64,000 nucleotides of DNA from Sphingomonas nostoxanthinifaciens. GTDB taxonomy: Bacteria > Pseudomonadota > Alphaproteobacteria > Sphingomonadales > Sphingomonadaceae. Position 1 is the stretch's first letter; every line of letters starts with the position of its first letter. The stretch lies in the NCBI RefSeq assembly GCF_019930585.1, contig NZ_CP082839.1, forward strand, positions 2,848,001 through 2,912,000, read 5' to 3'. Under the pieces are notes generated by a model that had not been told where the DNA came from, did not search any database, and worked only from the letters and a program-made list of their open reading frames with translations. The translations under genes and the position numbers were made by a program. This document shows positions 18,902-28,454 of the stretch, one piece after another.

Positions 18902-20704
18902 ATGGCAGCGCATCCCGATCCGCGTGGCAACCTTGCCCATGCCCATGATTTGCTGTCGCGTGCGGCCGCGGCGCACGCGCGCGGCGACGATGCCTTGCCT
19001 CTGCTGGAGCGCGCGACCACCGACCATCCGCATCTGGCCGAGGCGTGGCGCGCGCTCGGCGACCTTCACCACGCACGCGACGACACCGGTGCCGCCGACC
19101 GCGCTCACGCCCGCGCCATCGTCGAGGCGGTGTACGATCCGCTGCTCCGCCACGCCGCCAATGCGCTCGCGAGGCATGATTTGCCGGTGGCCGAACGGCT
19201 GCTGAAACCGCACCTTGCCGAGCATCCGACCGACGTCGCGGCAATGCGGATGCTGGCGGAACTCGCCGGGCGGCTCGGTCGCAATGCGGACGCCGAAAAT
19301 CTGTTGCGCCGCGCGCTGGAACTGGCACCCGGCTTCGCGCCCGCCCGCTACAATCTGGCGATCGTGCTCCACCGCCAGCATCGCGCACCCGACGCGCTGA
19401 TCGAGCTCGACCGGCTGCTGGAGGCCGAGCCCGACAATCCCGCCTATCGCAATCTGATGGGCGCGGTGCTGGGCGGGATCGGCGCCTATGATGCGGCGCT
19501 CGGCGCCTTCCGGCAGGCGCTCGACGGGCGGCCCGACAATCCGACGATGTGGATGAGCTACGGCCACACGCTCAAGACGCTCGGCCGGCGCGACGACAGC
19601 ATTGCCGCCTATCGCCGCAGCATCGCGCTCCGCCCCGCTTTGGGCGAGGCATGGTGGAGCCTCGCCAATCTTAAGACGGTGAAACTGGAAGCGGCCGACA
19701 TCGCCGCGATGGAGGCGGCGCTGGCGGGCGACGGCCTGTCGCCCGACGATCGCTTCCACCTCCATTTCGCGTTGGGCAAGGCCTATGAGGACGCCGCCGA
19801 TTGGGGAGCGTCGTTCGGCCATTATGCGGATGGCAACCGCCTGCGCCGCCAGCGGCTCGATTATGATCCGAACGAGACGCACGCATTGGTCGAGCGCAGC
19901 CGTGTCTTGTTCACCCCGGATTTCCTCGCCGCACGCGAAGGACAAGGCGCATCCGATCCCGCGCCGATCTTCATCCTCGGCATGCCGCGCTCGGGCTCGA
20001 CGCTGGTCGAGCAGATCCTCGCGAGCCATTCGATGGTCGAGGGCACGCGCGAATTGCCCGACATCCAGGCGATCGCGCATCGCCTGTCGGGGCGGACGCT
20101 GCGCAGCGATCCGTCGCTTTACCCCGAAGCGCTGGCGGACCTGTCGCCCGAACAACTGCGCACGCTCGGCGAGGACTATCTCGCCCGCACGCGCATCCAC
20201 CGCAAGACCGACCGGCCCTTCTTCATCGACAAGATGCCGAACAACTGGGCACATATCGGCCTGATCCGGCTGATCCTGCCCAATGCGACGATCATCGATA
20301 CCCGCCGCCATCCGCTCGCCTGCTGCTTCTCCAACTTCAAGCAGCATTTCGCGCGCGGGCAGGCATTCACCTACGCACTCGACGATCTCGGGCATTATTA
20401 TGCCGACTATGTCGCGATGATGCAGCATTTCGACGACCTACAGCCCGGCCGCATCCACCGCATTTTCCACGAGGACATGGTGCGCGACACCGAGGGGCAG
20501 GTACGCGCGCTGCTCGACGCATGCGGCCTGCCGTTCGAGCCCGCGACCTTGCGCTTCTGGCAAACCGAACGCGCGGTGCAGACGGCGAGTTCGGAACAGG
20601 TGCGCCGCCCGATCTTCAGCGACGGGCTCGACCAATGGCGCCATTTCGCACCCTGGCTCGGCCCGCTCGAAACCGCTTTGGGCGACGCGTTGGGCTATCC
20701 CTGA
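18902..20704 (+). CDS. TPR-repeat sulfotransferase family protein
   Basis: A 600-residue fusion. About residues 1-340 form tetratricopeptide-like repeats (for example LPVAERLLKPHLAEHPTDVAAM, then NADAENLLRRALELAPGFAPARYN). From about residue 356, IFILGMPRSGSTLVEQIL is the 5'-phosphosulfate binding loop of a PAPS-dependent sulfotransferase (Sulfotransfer_3 type), followed by FIDKMPNNWAHIGLIRLILPNA and DTRRHPLACCFSNF, the 3'-phosphate binding region. The predicted reaction is transfer of sulfate from PAPS to a sugar, lipid or protein. I start at the ATG at 18902; a TTG at 18872 is possible. It lies 45 bases after the phosphodiesterase and 128 before the next TonB receptor. Confidence 0.9.
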   Translation: MAAHPDPRGNLAHAHDLLSRAAAAHARGDDALPLLERATTDHPHLAEAWRALGDLHHARDDTGAADRAHARAIVEAVYDPLLRHAANALARHDLPVAERLLKPHLAEHPTDVAAMRMLAELAGRLGRNADAENLLRRALELAPGFAPARYNLAIVLHRQHRAPDALIELDRLLEAEPDNPAYRNLMGAVLGGIGAYDAALGAFRQALDGRPDNPTMWMSYGHTLKTLGRRDDSIAAYRRSIALRPALGEAWWSLANLKTVKLEAADIAAMEAALAGDGLSPDDRFHLHFALGKAYEDAADWGASFGHYADGNRLRRQRLDYDPNETHALVERSRVLFTPDFLAAREGQGASDPAPIFILGMPRSGSTLVEQILASHSMVEGTRELPDIQAIAHRLSGRTLRSDPSLYPEALADLSPEQLRTLGEDYLARTRIHRKTDRPFFIDKMPNNWAHIGLIRLILPNATIIDTRRHPLACCFSNFKQHFARGQAFTYALDDLGHYYADYVAMMQHFDDLQPGRIHRIFHEDMVRDTEGQVRALLDACGLPFEPATLRFWQTERAVQTASSEQVRRPIFSDGLDQWRHFAPWLGPLETALGDALGYP

Positions 20705-20732
20705 AGCCATCGAAGTCGGGTTTGCAACTTAC

Positions 20733-20750
20733 TGTTGCTGCGCCGCAACA
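20733..20750 (+). terminator. Small hairpin after the sulfotransferase gene
   Basis: TGTTGC and GCAACA flank a six-base loop in the 128-base gap before the next TonB receptor. The stem is short and lacks a T-run, so it is a weak candidate terminator. Confidence 0.3.
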
Positions 20751-20832
20751 AGCCGCCATTGACGCCGCCCTGCCCAACATGAAAGTTTCGTGACCGAAGC
20801 GACTGCGACCGCAGACGCCAAGGGGGTAAGGC

Positions 20833-23280
20833 ATGCGCAACGCGACGACGATGCTGCTGGCGACGACGATGCTCACAGCTACCGCGCAGGCGCAGCAGGC
20901 CGGGCCGCCGGACACCGCGGTCAGTTCGCCCGCCACGGCATCCGCGGCGCCTGCCGATCCAACGTCGGGCGGCGACATCATCGTCACCGCGACCAAGCGG
21001 TCGGAAAGCCTGCAGAACGTGCCCATCAGCATCCAGGCGCTCGGCACCGAGACGCTGGCGCAGCATCAGGTGGCCAACCTCGACGATTATGTGAAGCTGC
21101 TGCCCAGCGTCAGCTACCAATCGTTCGGCCCGGGCCAATCGCAAATCTATTTCCGCGGCATCGTCACCGGCGGCGACGGCCTCGCCTCGGGCCCGTTGCC
21201 GACTACGGGCCTCTATATCGACGAAACGCCTGTCACGACGATCGCCGGATCGGTCGACATCCACGCCTACGACATGGCGCGCGTCGAGGCGCTGTCGGGT
21301 CCGCAGGGCACGCTGTACGGCGCATCGTCGCTGTCGGGCACGTTGCGCCTGATCACCAACAAGCCCGATACGTCGCGCCTCTACGGCGCGATCGACGTGC
21401 AGGGCGATAAATATGGGCCCGGCGGCTATGGTGGCACCGCCGAAGGCTTCATCAACATCCCGCTGAACGAGAATATCGCGCTGCGCGTCGTTGGCTTCTA
21501 CGAGCGTCAGGGCGGCTATATCGACAATCTCGCGGTGACCGGCCGCATCGTGCAGGATCCGACCACCGGCACTTATCTCTACAACCAGCCCTATCAGCGA
21601 CCGCACACGCTGGACGACGGCAGCGTCGTCAACTCGCCTTATTATCCCAACAATTCGCACTTCGCGAAGAACAACTTCAACACCGCCACCACCTATGGCG
21701 GCCGCGCCGCGCTGAAGGTCGACCTGAACGATAATTGGACGATGACGCCGGGCATCATCTACCAGCATCTGAAGACCAACGGCACCTTCCTCTACGATCC
21801 GCGCGTCGGCGATCTCGCCGTGCACGATTTCACGCCCGATTACGACAAGGACCACTGGTATCTCGCGTCGATGACGCTGCAGGGCAAGGTGAGTGACTGG
21901 GACGTCACTTATTCCGGATCATACTTCCAGCGCACGGTCGACCAGGTTCAGGATTATTCCTACTTCTCGGTCGCCTATGACAGCTACACCGATTACAATT
22001 ACTACAAGGACGCGGCCGGCAACGATCTCGATCCGACCCAGATCATCCATGGCCACGATCGCTACACCAAGCAGAGCCACGAACTGCGCATCAGTTCGCC
22101 CGCCGACTATCGCCTGCGGCTGACCGCCGGGGCGTTCATGCAGCGCCAGACCGACCAGCGCACCGCCGACTATATCCTGCCGGGGCTCAGCACCGCATCG
22201 GTCGCGTTCAACTCGCCCATCCCCGGCGCACCGCAGGACGACGTCTTCTACACCTCGATCCACCGCGTCGACCGCGACTATGCGATGTTCGCCGAGGCCG
22301 CCTACGACATCCTGCCGAACCTCACGCTGAATGCCGGCATCCGCGGTTTCATGGCGAACAACACCCTCTCCGGCTTTTCCGGAACGAGCGGCAGCATCAC
22401 CAACCAGAATGCGACGAACGGCTGCCAGCCGCTGACGGTGCAGGGCTGCCCGAACGTCGACAAGAAATATGTCCAGTCGGGTGAGACCCACAAGGTCAAT
22501 CTGAGCTGGAAGATCGACCATAATCGGATGGTCTATTTCACCTATTCCACCGGTTTCCGGCCCGGTGGCAATAATCGCGATGCGTTCGCGCTGGGCAAGC
22601 TGCAGAGCCTGCCGCCTTATCAGGCCGATACGCTCACCAATTACGAGGTCGGCTGGAAGACGAGCTGGTTCAACCACACGCTGCGCTTCAACGGCGCGCT
22701 GTTCTGGGAAGACTGGAGCAAGGTGCAGTATAGCGAGCCGGGCCTGCTCGGCATCTTCTACACGGTCAACGCCGGCAGCGCGCGATCGCGCGGCGTGGAA
22801 GGCGACATCAGCTGGACGTTGTTCCGCCACCTGACGCTGTCGACGTCGGGCACCTATGCCGACGCCAAGCTGACGTCGAACTTCGCCGGCAGCGACGGCA
22901 CTATCCTCGCGCCGTCCGGCACGCGCCTGCCGGTCAATCCGCGCTTCAAGATCAACGGCAATGCCCGCTACGAGTTCAAGACGGGCGAGTTGCGCGACTT
23001 CGTGCAGGCGAGCGTCAGCCACCAGAGCGGCACCACCTCATACCTGACGACGGCGGGCGAGGCGGTGCTGGGACCGACCAGCGGCTTCACCACCTTCGAT
23101 TTCTCGGGCGGTACGGCGTTCGGCAATTACACGCTCTCGGCGTTCATCCAGAACGCCTTCGACAAGCGCGGCATCCTCAGCAAGAACGGCCAGTGCGCGC
23201 CGACCCTGTGCGGCCAATATGCCCGCCTCTACCCGATCAAGCCGCAATATTTCGGCTTGAAGATGGGCATGAAGTTCTAA
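20833..23280 (+). CDS. TonB-dependent receptor
   Basis: An 815-residue outer-membrane receptor of the iron-complex receptor type, common in sphingomonads for siderophores and many small organics. The signal peptide ends AQAQ (about residue 21). GGDIIVTATKRSESLQNVPIS (about 48-68) is the TonB-box-like segment and plug start; LPSVSYQSFGPGQSQIYFRG and VEALSGPQGTLYGASSLSGTLRLIT (about 155-178) are the classic plug motif. The barrel ends GLKMGMKF with terminal Phe. An AAGGGGG stretch lies before the ATG at 20833. It is convergent with the halogenase gene, with only 14 bases between the stops. The substrate is unknown. Confidence 0.93.
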   Translation: MRNATTMLLATTMLTATAQAQQAGPPDTAVSSPATASAAPADPTSGGDIIVTATKRSESLQNVPISIQALGTETLAQHQVANLDDYVKLLPSVSYQSFGPGQSQIYFRGIVTGGDGLASGPLPTTGLYIDETPVTTIAGSVDIHAYDMARVEALSGPQGTLYGASSLSGTLRLITNKPDTSRLYGAIDVQGDKYGPGGYGGTAEGFINIPLNENIALRVVGFYERQGGYIDNLAVTGRIVQDPTTGTYLYNQPYQRPHTLDDGSVVNSPYYPNNSHFAKNNFNTATTYGGRAALKVDLNDNWTMTPGIIYQHLKTNGTFLYDPRVGDLAVHDFTPDYDKDHWYLASMTLQGKVSDWDVTYSGSYFQRTVDQVQDYSYFSVAYDSYTDYNYYKDAAGNDLDPTQIIHGHDRYTKQSHELRISSPADYRLRLTAGAFMQRQTDQRTADYILPGLSTASVAFNSPIPGAPQDDVFYTSIHRVDRDYAMFAEAAYDILPNLTLNAGIRGFMANNTLSGFSGTSGSITNQNATNGCQPLTVQGCPNVDKKYVQSGETHKVNLSWKIDHNRMVYFTYSTGFRPGGNNRDAFALGKLQSLPPYQADTLTNYEVGWKTSWFNHTLRFNGALFWEDWSKVQYSEPGLLGIFYTVNAGSARSRGVEGDISWTLFRHLTLSTSGTYADAKLTSNFAGSDGTILAPSGTRLPVNPRFKINGNARYEFKTGELRDFVQASVSHQSGTTSYLTTAGEAVLGPTSGFTTFDFSGGTAFGNYTLSAFIQNAFDKRGILSKNGQCAPTLCGQYARLYPIKPQYFGLKMGMKF

Positions 23281-23294
23281 GGCGCGCACCTCGA

Positions 23295-24764
23295 TCAGTT
23301 CGCGAATGCCGCCTCATGCGGCGGCAGCTTCGCCACCCGCGCGCGGACGCCGGCCTCGAGGTCGGTGAACGCCTTGCGCAATTCGGCGTCGGGCATGAGT
23401 TGCGCCAGCGCGTGCCAGTGCGCGGGGCGGATCCCCTGCCCCAGCATCACCGCCACCCATGAATCGACCCGGAACAGGTCTTCCCCGGCCTGATAGGCCA
23501 TCGCGCTCTCGGCGAAGAGCGCGATGCGCTGCGTCAGCGTGTCCGGGATCGCCATGTCGCGACAACGCCGCCAGAAGGCCGTGTCGGCGCGCTCGGTCAA
23601 TTTGTAGTGCAGGATGATGAAATCGCGGATGCCCTCCCCTTCGCGCGTCGCCTGCGCGTTGAAGCGGGACACGATCGCGTCGTCGATGCCGTGGAATGGA
23701 AACAATTGCAGCAGCCGCGTCACCGCCACGTGGATCAGATGGATGCTGGTCGACTCCAGCGGCTCGATGAAGCCGCCCGCCAACCCCAACGCGACGCAAT
23801 TGTGCGACCATGCGCTGCTCCGCATGCCCGTCCGGAATCGGATTGCTCGCGGATCGAACAATGGCCGACCGTCGAGCGCGTCGAGCAGACGCTGGCGCGC
23901 CTCGTCGTCGGACAAATCGGCGCTGGCATAAACGAGGCCGTTGCCGACGCGCGTCTGTAGCGGGATCTGCCACCGCCAGCCCGCTCCATATGCGATCGCG
24001 CGCGTGTAAGGCACGGGCGGCCCGACGGACTCGGTCTGCACCGCCAACGCGCGGTCGGTGGCGATCCACTGGCCCCAATCCTCGAACGACACCCCCAAGG
24101 TCTCGCCGATCAGCAGCGCGCGAAAGCCGGTGCAATCGATGAAAAAATCGCCCTCGACCCGTTCGCCCGAGGCGAGCTCGAGGCCGGTGATGAAGCCGCT
24201 CTCGCCGTCGCGCGTCACGCGCTCGATCCGCCCCTCGACCCGACGGACGCCTGCCGGCTCGGCGAGGCCGCGCAGGAAGCGCGCATAAGCCGTCGCGTCG
24301 AGATGATAGGCATAAGCGAGGCCCGCCTCGGGATCGTTGCTGAAGCGCCCGGCCTCCGCCGCCAGTTGTTCGGGCGAATAGGCTCCATAAGGTGCGGCGA
24401 AACCGCGCGCCGCCGCCTCCAGCCAGAAATGCTGGAAGTCGCCCATCCACACCGATCGCCCGACCGAGCCGAACGGGTGGAAATAGCGATCCCCCTCGGC
24501 CCGCCAATTCTCGAACGCGATGCCGAGCTTGAAGGTGGCATGGGTCTCGCGGACGAAGACCGGCTCGTTGATGCCCAACAGATTATGGAAGCTGCGCGCG
24601 GTCGGGATGGTGGATTCACCGACGCCCACCGTGCCGATCTCGTCGGACTCGACGAGCGTGATCGAGAGCAAGGGGCCGAGATGCCTTACGAGCGCCGCCG
24701 CCGCGACCCACCCGGCCGTGCCGCCGCCCGCAATGACGACCCGCTTGACCGCCCCGGCTTCCAT
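23295..24764 (-). CDS. Flavin-dependent tryptophan halogenase family protein
   Basis: A 489-residue halogenase of the PrnA/RebH family. These enzymes use FADH2, oxygen and halide to form hypohalous acid, passed to a catalytic Lys. The sequence has GGGTAGW at 13-19, the Lys in HATFKLGIAFENW at residue 79 (the RebH catalytic position), the family motif GWRWQIP at 262-268, and the Glu of PLESTSIH at 337. All diagnostic residues are thus present. I start at the ATG at 24764 behind GGGAGAGG. It is divergent from the large TonB receptor and close to SapC and the cupin_8 protein. Homologues near TonB receptors in Xanthomonas and Sphingomonas halogenate free indoles in vitro, but their real substrate is unsettled. 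No flavin reductase is adjacent. Confidence 0.94.
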   Translation of the reverse strand: MEAGAVKRVVIAGGGTAGWVAAAALVRHLGPLLSITLVESDEIGTVGVGESTIPTARSFHNLLGINEPVFVRETHATFKLGIAFENWRAEGDRYFHPFGSVGRSVWMGDFQHFWLEAAARGFAAPYGAYSPEQLAAEAGRFSNDPEAGLAYAYHLDATAYARFLRGLAEPAGVRRVEGRIERVTRDGESGFITGLELASGERVEGDFFIDCTGFRALLIGETLGVSFEDWGQWIATDRALAVQTESVGPPVPYTRAIAYGAGWRWQIPLQTRVGNGLVYASADLSDDEARQRLLDALDGRPLFDPRAIRFRTGMRSSAWSHNCVALGLAGGFIEPLESTSIHLIHVAVTRLLQLFPFHGIDDAIVSRFNAQATREGEGIRDFIILHYKLTERADTAFWRRCRDMAIPDTLTQRIALFAESAMAYQAGEDLFRVDSWVAVMLGQGIRPAHWHALAQLMPDAELRKAFTDLEAGVRARVAKLPPHEAAFAN

Positions 24765-25122
24765 CCCGCCTCTCCCGATGCGCGCCAACAGTCCGACATA
24801 AGCTGCTGATCGAGGCGATCTCGTAGACGATCGAACCATCGACGCAAAGCCGGTCCAAATCGGCGAAGATCAAGATATTGTATACTAAAACAGTAAGGCC
24901 TTGATCTTCCTCAAGAGCTCCCACTTTTGTCTGCCTGCAACGCCCTGATGCCGAGATATCCTGACGTGACATCTTTGAAACGCAACGATGGAAACAGCAA
25001 CATATCGACACATGCCAGTTGACAGACCGATGCGGTAGCGTACCGTTATATTGCTGCCAGATGAACAATCTGGCGGTTTTGTTGTCCCGACCGGAGAGTC
25101 GGACAAGACAGGAGAGGGTGAC
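24765..25122. promoter_or_regulatory. Divergent control region of the halogenase/TonB receptor pair
   Basis: These 358 bases are markedly more AT-rich than the surroundings and hold no gene. A perfect 10-bp inverted repeat, GAAGATCAAG (24865-24874) and CTTGATCTTC (24900-24909), encloses an AT-rich core with TATACT. TTGACA occurs at 25019-25024, though no well-spaced -10 follows. GGAGAGG at 25111-25117 precedes the receptor start. The repeat is a candidate operator for coordinated control of both directions. Confidence 0.5.
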
Positions 25123-28100
25123 GTGGGGGCTTCTGCACCAACGACTACGCTTGCGCGCTCGACATCGGTGATCGCGATCGCAATCTGCTTGGCATTTCCT
25201 GGCCGCTCGGACGCCCAGAATGGCGGCGGTCCGCAGCAGGGCGCCGAGGCGACCAACGCCCAGCCGGGGCCGGCGCCGGCCATATCGCAGGCCGAAGGCG
25301 CCCAGCGCGCCGAGGACATCATCGTCACCGGCATCCGCGCCTCGCTCGAACGCTCGATCGCGATCAAGCGGGATTCGGTCGGCGTGGTCGATGCGATCTC
25401 CGCCGAGGATATCGGGAAATTTCCGGATACCAACCTGGCGGAATCGCTCCAGCGCATCACCGGCGTGTCGATTAACCGCCGCAACGGCGAAGGCTCGGAC
25501 GTGACGGTGCGCGGTTTCAGCGCGCAATATAACCTCGTGACCCTCAACGGCCGCCAGCTTGCCGCGTCCGACCAGCAGAATACCGGCGGGGGCGAGGACA
25601 CCGATTTCTCGCGCAGCACCAGCCGATCGTTCGACTTCTCGAACCTCGCATCGGAGGGCGTGAAGACGCTCGAAGTCTACAAGACCGGGCGCGCCGCCAT
25701 CCCGTCCGGCGGCATCGGCGCCACGATCAACGTCGTCACGCGTCGCCCGCTCGATTCACGCGAGAGTGGGCTCAACGGCTCGATCGGCGCCAAGGCCGTC
25801 TATGACAGCAGCTCGGACGATTGCGTGAGTTGCGGCTCGCATGTCACGCCGGAGGTCTCGGGCCTGGCAAGCTGGAGCAATGCCGAGCAGACGTTCGGCG
25901 TGTCGGTCTTCGGCAGCTATCAGAAGCGCGATTTCTCGAACATCAGCGCCACGGTGCAGGGCTGGAACATCACCACGCTGGCGCAATTCCTCGATCCGAA
26001 CAACGGCAACGTCAACGCCAACACCAAGATCAACAACGCGCCGACCGATCCCAACGCGCTCGTCGCCCGCCCCAACGACTTCCGCTATCATTTCGGCGAA
26101 GCGAAGCGCGAGCGGATCAACGGCCAGGCGATCCTCCAGTTCAAGCCGACCGACCGGCTCGACATCAGCGTCGACGGCCTGTTCGCGCAGAACCGTCAGT
26201 CGGAGCGTCGGTCCGACCAGTCGAACTGGTTCAATCGCCCGTTCGACGTCGTGACGTTCGACGGCGGTCACTCGGTCGCGACGACCAGCTATCTGCACGA
26301 GATGATTGCCGGCGAGACCAAGGATTCGGGCTTCGAACAGCAATATCGCGGGCAAAAGTCGCAGCTGTACGATGCCGGCCTCAACGCCAAATGGGATCTG
26401 ACCGACAATTTCCGCGTCGCCTTCGACGGCCATATCGGTGAATCCAAGAGCACGCCGGACAATCCCAATGGCATGTCGTCCACGCTGGTGGCGATCAGCG
26501 CGCCGATCCTGTCCTCGCACGCGACCAGCTATGCCGGCGGCTTCCCGACGCAGACGGTCGTGTTCAGCGATCCGTCGACGCCGACCACGCTCCACCCCAC
26601 AATCAAGGGCAACGGCAACGGCCAGCTCGACGTGGGCGATCTCGGCAGCCAGGTCGGGCGGCAGGTGGCGACGACGTTCCGTCAACGGATCAAGGAGGCA
26701 CGGCTGGACGCTGGCTGGGATCTGGGCGGCGGCAGCCGGTTCGACTTCGGCGGCGACTTCCGCACCACCAACACGCGCTCGACCCAGACCCAATATACCC
26801 AGACGCTGGGCGACTGGGGCAACGCCAATCCGCGCGACGTCCAGCAATATGCGCCCGGCGTCGTCCAGCAATTCTGCCTGGTCTGTCGCTTCAGCCAGTT
26901 CGATCCCAAGGCGACCGGCGATGGCCTGATCGCCTTCCGCGCGCAGGATCCGACCAAGCTCTACAATCTGCTCTCGGCCGCCTACACCGCGACGGGCAAC
27001 CCCAACAACGCCAACAAGATCACCGGCTTTTCGGACGATCGGGTGAAGGAGGATATCTACGCCGCCTACACGCAGGTGACATGGAAAGGCGAGATTGCCG
27101 GGCACGCCGCCAGTCTCGTCGCCGGCGCGCGCTACGAGAAGACGATCACCCACGCCAATTCGCTGCAGGCGATCCCGCTCAACATCGTCTGGCAGTCCGA
27201 CAATGACTTCACCACAATCGTGTCGAGCAGTTACCAGCCAGTGACCGGCAAGGGCAATTACGACAATTTGCTGCCGTCGATGGATTTCCAGGTGAACATC
27301 CGGAAGGATCTGATCGGCCGCTTCTCGTTCAGCCGCACCATCTCGCGCCCTAGCTATGGCAACCTCTTCGCATCGGTCAGCGCAAGCCCGCCGAGCGATG
27401 CCACCGCCGTTGGCGGCACCGCCGGCGGCGCCGCCAATGATACGAACTTGAAGCCGCTCGTCTCCGACAATTTCGATCTGTCGCTGGAATGGTATTTCAA
27501 GCCGGACAGCTACGTATCCGCCGGCTTCTTCGATAAGCGTGTGCACAATTTCATCGGCAATACGGTGGTGAAGCGCAACCTGTTCGGCCTGCGCGACCCG
27601 AGCTCGGGCGCGGCGGGCAGCCGTTCGGGGACGGCGAAGGCGCAGTTGCAGACGATCGGCGCCGACATCACCGACGTCAATCTGTTCACCTACACCGCAC
27701 TGCTCCAGCAGAATGGCGGCAATCTTGCGGCCGCGAACGCGACCTTCCTTGCCAACTACAACAGTACGGCTCGCGCTCTCAATCAGGCGTTCGTCGACAC
27801 CACCCTGGCGGCAGTCGACATCATCGCCGACAACAACGATCCGCTGTTCAACTTCAACGTCAACACGCCGATCAACAACAAGGATGCCGAGATCTACGGC
27901 CTGGAGATTGCAGGCCAGTATTTCTTCGGCAATTCGGGCATCGGCGTGTCGGCGGCCTACACGCTGGTCCGCGGCGACATCGGCATCGATGTGGCGGCCG
28001 ACCCGAACGTCGACCAGTTCGCGCTGATCGGTCTCAGCGATACCGCCAATGCGACGCTGATCTACGACAAATACGGCATCTCCGCACGGCTCAGCTACAA

Positions 28101-28344
28101 TTGGCGCGGCAAGTTCCTGTCCGCGGTCAACAAGGATGCGTTCCACAATCCGGAATTCACCAAGGCCTATGGCCAGGTCGATCTGAACATCAGCTACGAC
28201 GTCACACCGCATCTCGCGCTGTCGGTCGAAGCGATCAACCTCAACAAGGAAAGCGTGGTCACATACGCCCGCTCGACCAACGAGATCTGGCTGGCGCAGG
28301 AGGGTCAGCGGCGCTTCCTGTTCGGCGCGCGCTATCGCTGGTAA
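25123..28344 (+). CDS. Large TonB-dependent receptor, Xanthomonas/Caulobacter type
   Basis: A 1073-residue receptor. The plug begins DIIVTGIRASLERSIAIKRD, continues VGVVDAISAEDIGKFPDTNL and AESLQRITGVSINR: this is the signature of the large TonB-Xanth-Caul subfamily, whose characterised members carry glycans in carbohydrate-utilisation loci. The barrel ends FLFGARYRW. I choose GTG at 25123 with GGAGAGG five bases upstream; it gives a signal peptide (hydrophobic VIAIAICLAFPG, then SDA-Q). A TTG at 25051 would add 24 residues without a ribosome binding site. SapC and the cupin_8 protein follow; the GH8 enzyme converges behind them, so xylo-oligosaccharide uptake is the likely role. Confidence 0.94.
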   Translation: MGASAPTTTLARSTSVIAIAICLAFPGRSDAQNGGGPQQGAEATNAQPGPAPAISQAEGAQRAEDIIVTGIRASLERSIAIKRDSVGVVDAISAEDIGKFPDTNLAESLQRITGVSINRRNGEGSDVTVRGFSAQYNLVTLNGRQLAASDQQNTGGGEDTDFSRSTSRSFDFSNLASEGVKTLEVYKTGRAAIPSGGIGATINVVTRRPLDSRESGLNGSIGAKAVYDSSSDDCVSCGSHVTPEVSGLASWSNAEQTFGVSVFGSYQKRDFSNISATVQGWNITTLAQFLDPNNGNVNANTKINNAPTDPNALVARPNDFRYHFGEAKRERINGQAILQFKPTDRLDISVDGLFAQNRQSERRSDQSNWFNRPFDVVTFDGGHSVATTSYLHEMIAGETKDSGFEQQYRGQKSQLYDAGLNAKWDLTDNFRVAFDGHIGESKSTPDNPNGMSSTLVAISAPILSSHATSYAGGFPTQTVVFSDPSTPTTLHPTIKGNGNGQLDVGDLGSQVGRQVATTFRQRIKEARLDAGWDLGGGSRFDFGGDFRTTNTRSTQTQYTQTLGDWGNANPRDVQQYAPGVVQQFCLVCRFSQFDPKATGDGLIAFRAQDPTKLYNLLSAAYTATGNPNNANKITGFSDDRVKEDIYAAYTQVTWKGEIAGHAASLVAGARYEKTITHANSLQAIPLNIVWQSDNDFTTIVSSSYQPVTGKGNYDNLLPSMDFQVNIRKDLIGRFSFSRTISRPSYGNLFASVSASPPSDATAVGGTAGGAANDTNLKPLVSDNFDLSLEWYFKPDSYVSAGFFDKRVHNFIGNTVVKRNLFGLRDPSSGAAGSRSGTAKAQLQTIGADITDVNLFTYTALLQQNGGNLAAANATFLANYNSTARALNQAFVDTTLAAVDIIADNNDPLFNFNVNTPINNKDAEIYGLEIAGQYFFGNSGIGVSAAYTLVRGDIGIDVAADPNVDQFALIGLSDTANATLIYDKYGISARLSYNWRGKFLSAVNKDAFHNPEFTKAYGQVDLNISYDVTPHLALSVEAINLNKESVVTYARSTNEIWLAQEGQRRFLFGARYRW

Positions 28345-28355
28345 GGGACGGCGAC

Positions 28356-28380
28356 GCCGGGCACACGGCGCGTGCCCGGC
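28356..28380 (+). terminator. Hairpin between receptor and sapC
   Basis: GCCGGGCAC (28356-28364) and GTGCCCGGC (28372-28380) are perfectly complementary with a seven-base loop. No T-run follows. It sits 12 bases after the receptor stop and 75 before the SapC start, so it may partly terminate transcription or stabilise the receptor message, giving less of the downstream genes. Confidence 0.5.
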
Positions 28381-28454
28381 CGAGCGTTGCGTCGAAGAAA
28401 GCGGACAGGCATGCTCGCCCTCCGGCTTTTCGCCCCTCCAGAGACATTCGGACC

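Noticed and set aside
13080..20704. Possible genomic island because of clustered receptors and hydrolases
   Set aside because: No integrase, tRNA, direct repeat or composition shift is visible at the edges; GC and codon use match the neighbours.
25019..25053. TTGACA plus TTATAT as a sigma-70 promoter for the large receptor
   Set aside because: The spacer would be about 21 bases, too long for a convincing promoter; kept only as an observation.
25756..28212. An 818-codon minus-strand open frame
   Set aside because: It is the antisense shadow of the large TonB receptor, which has a signal peptide, plug motif and terminal aromatic residue.
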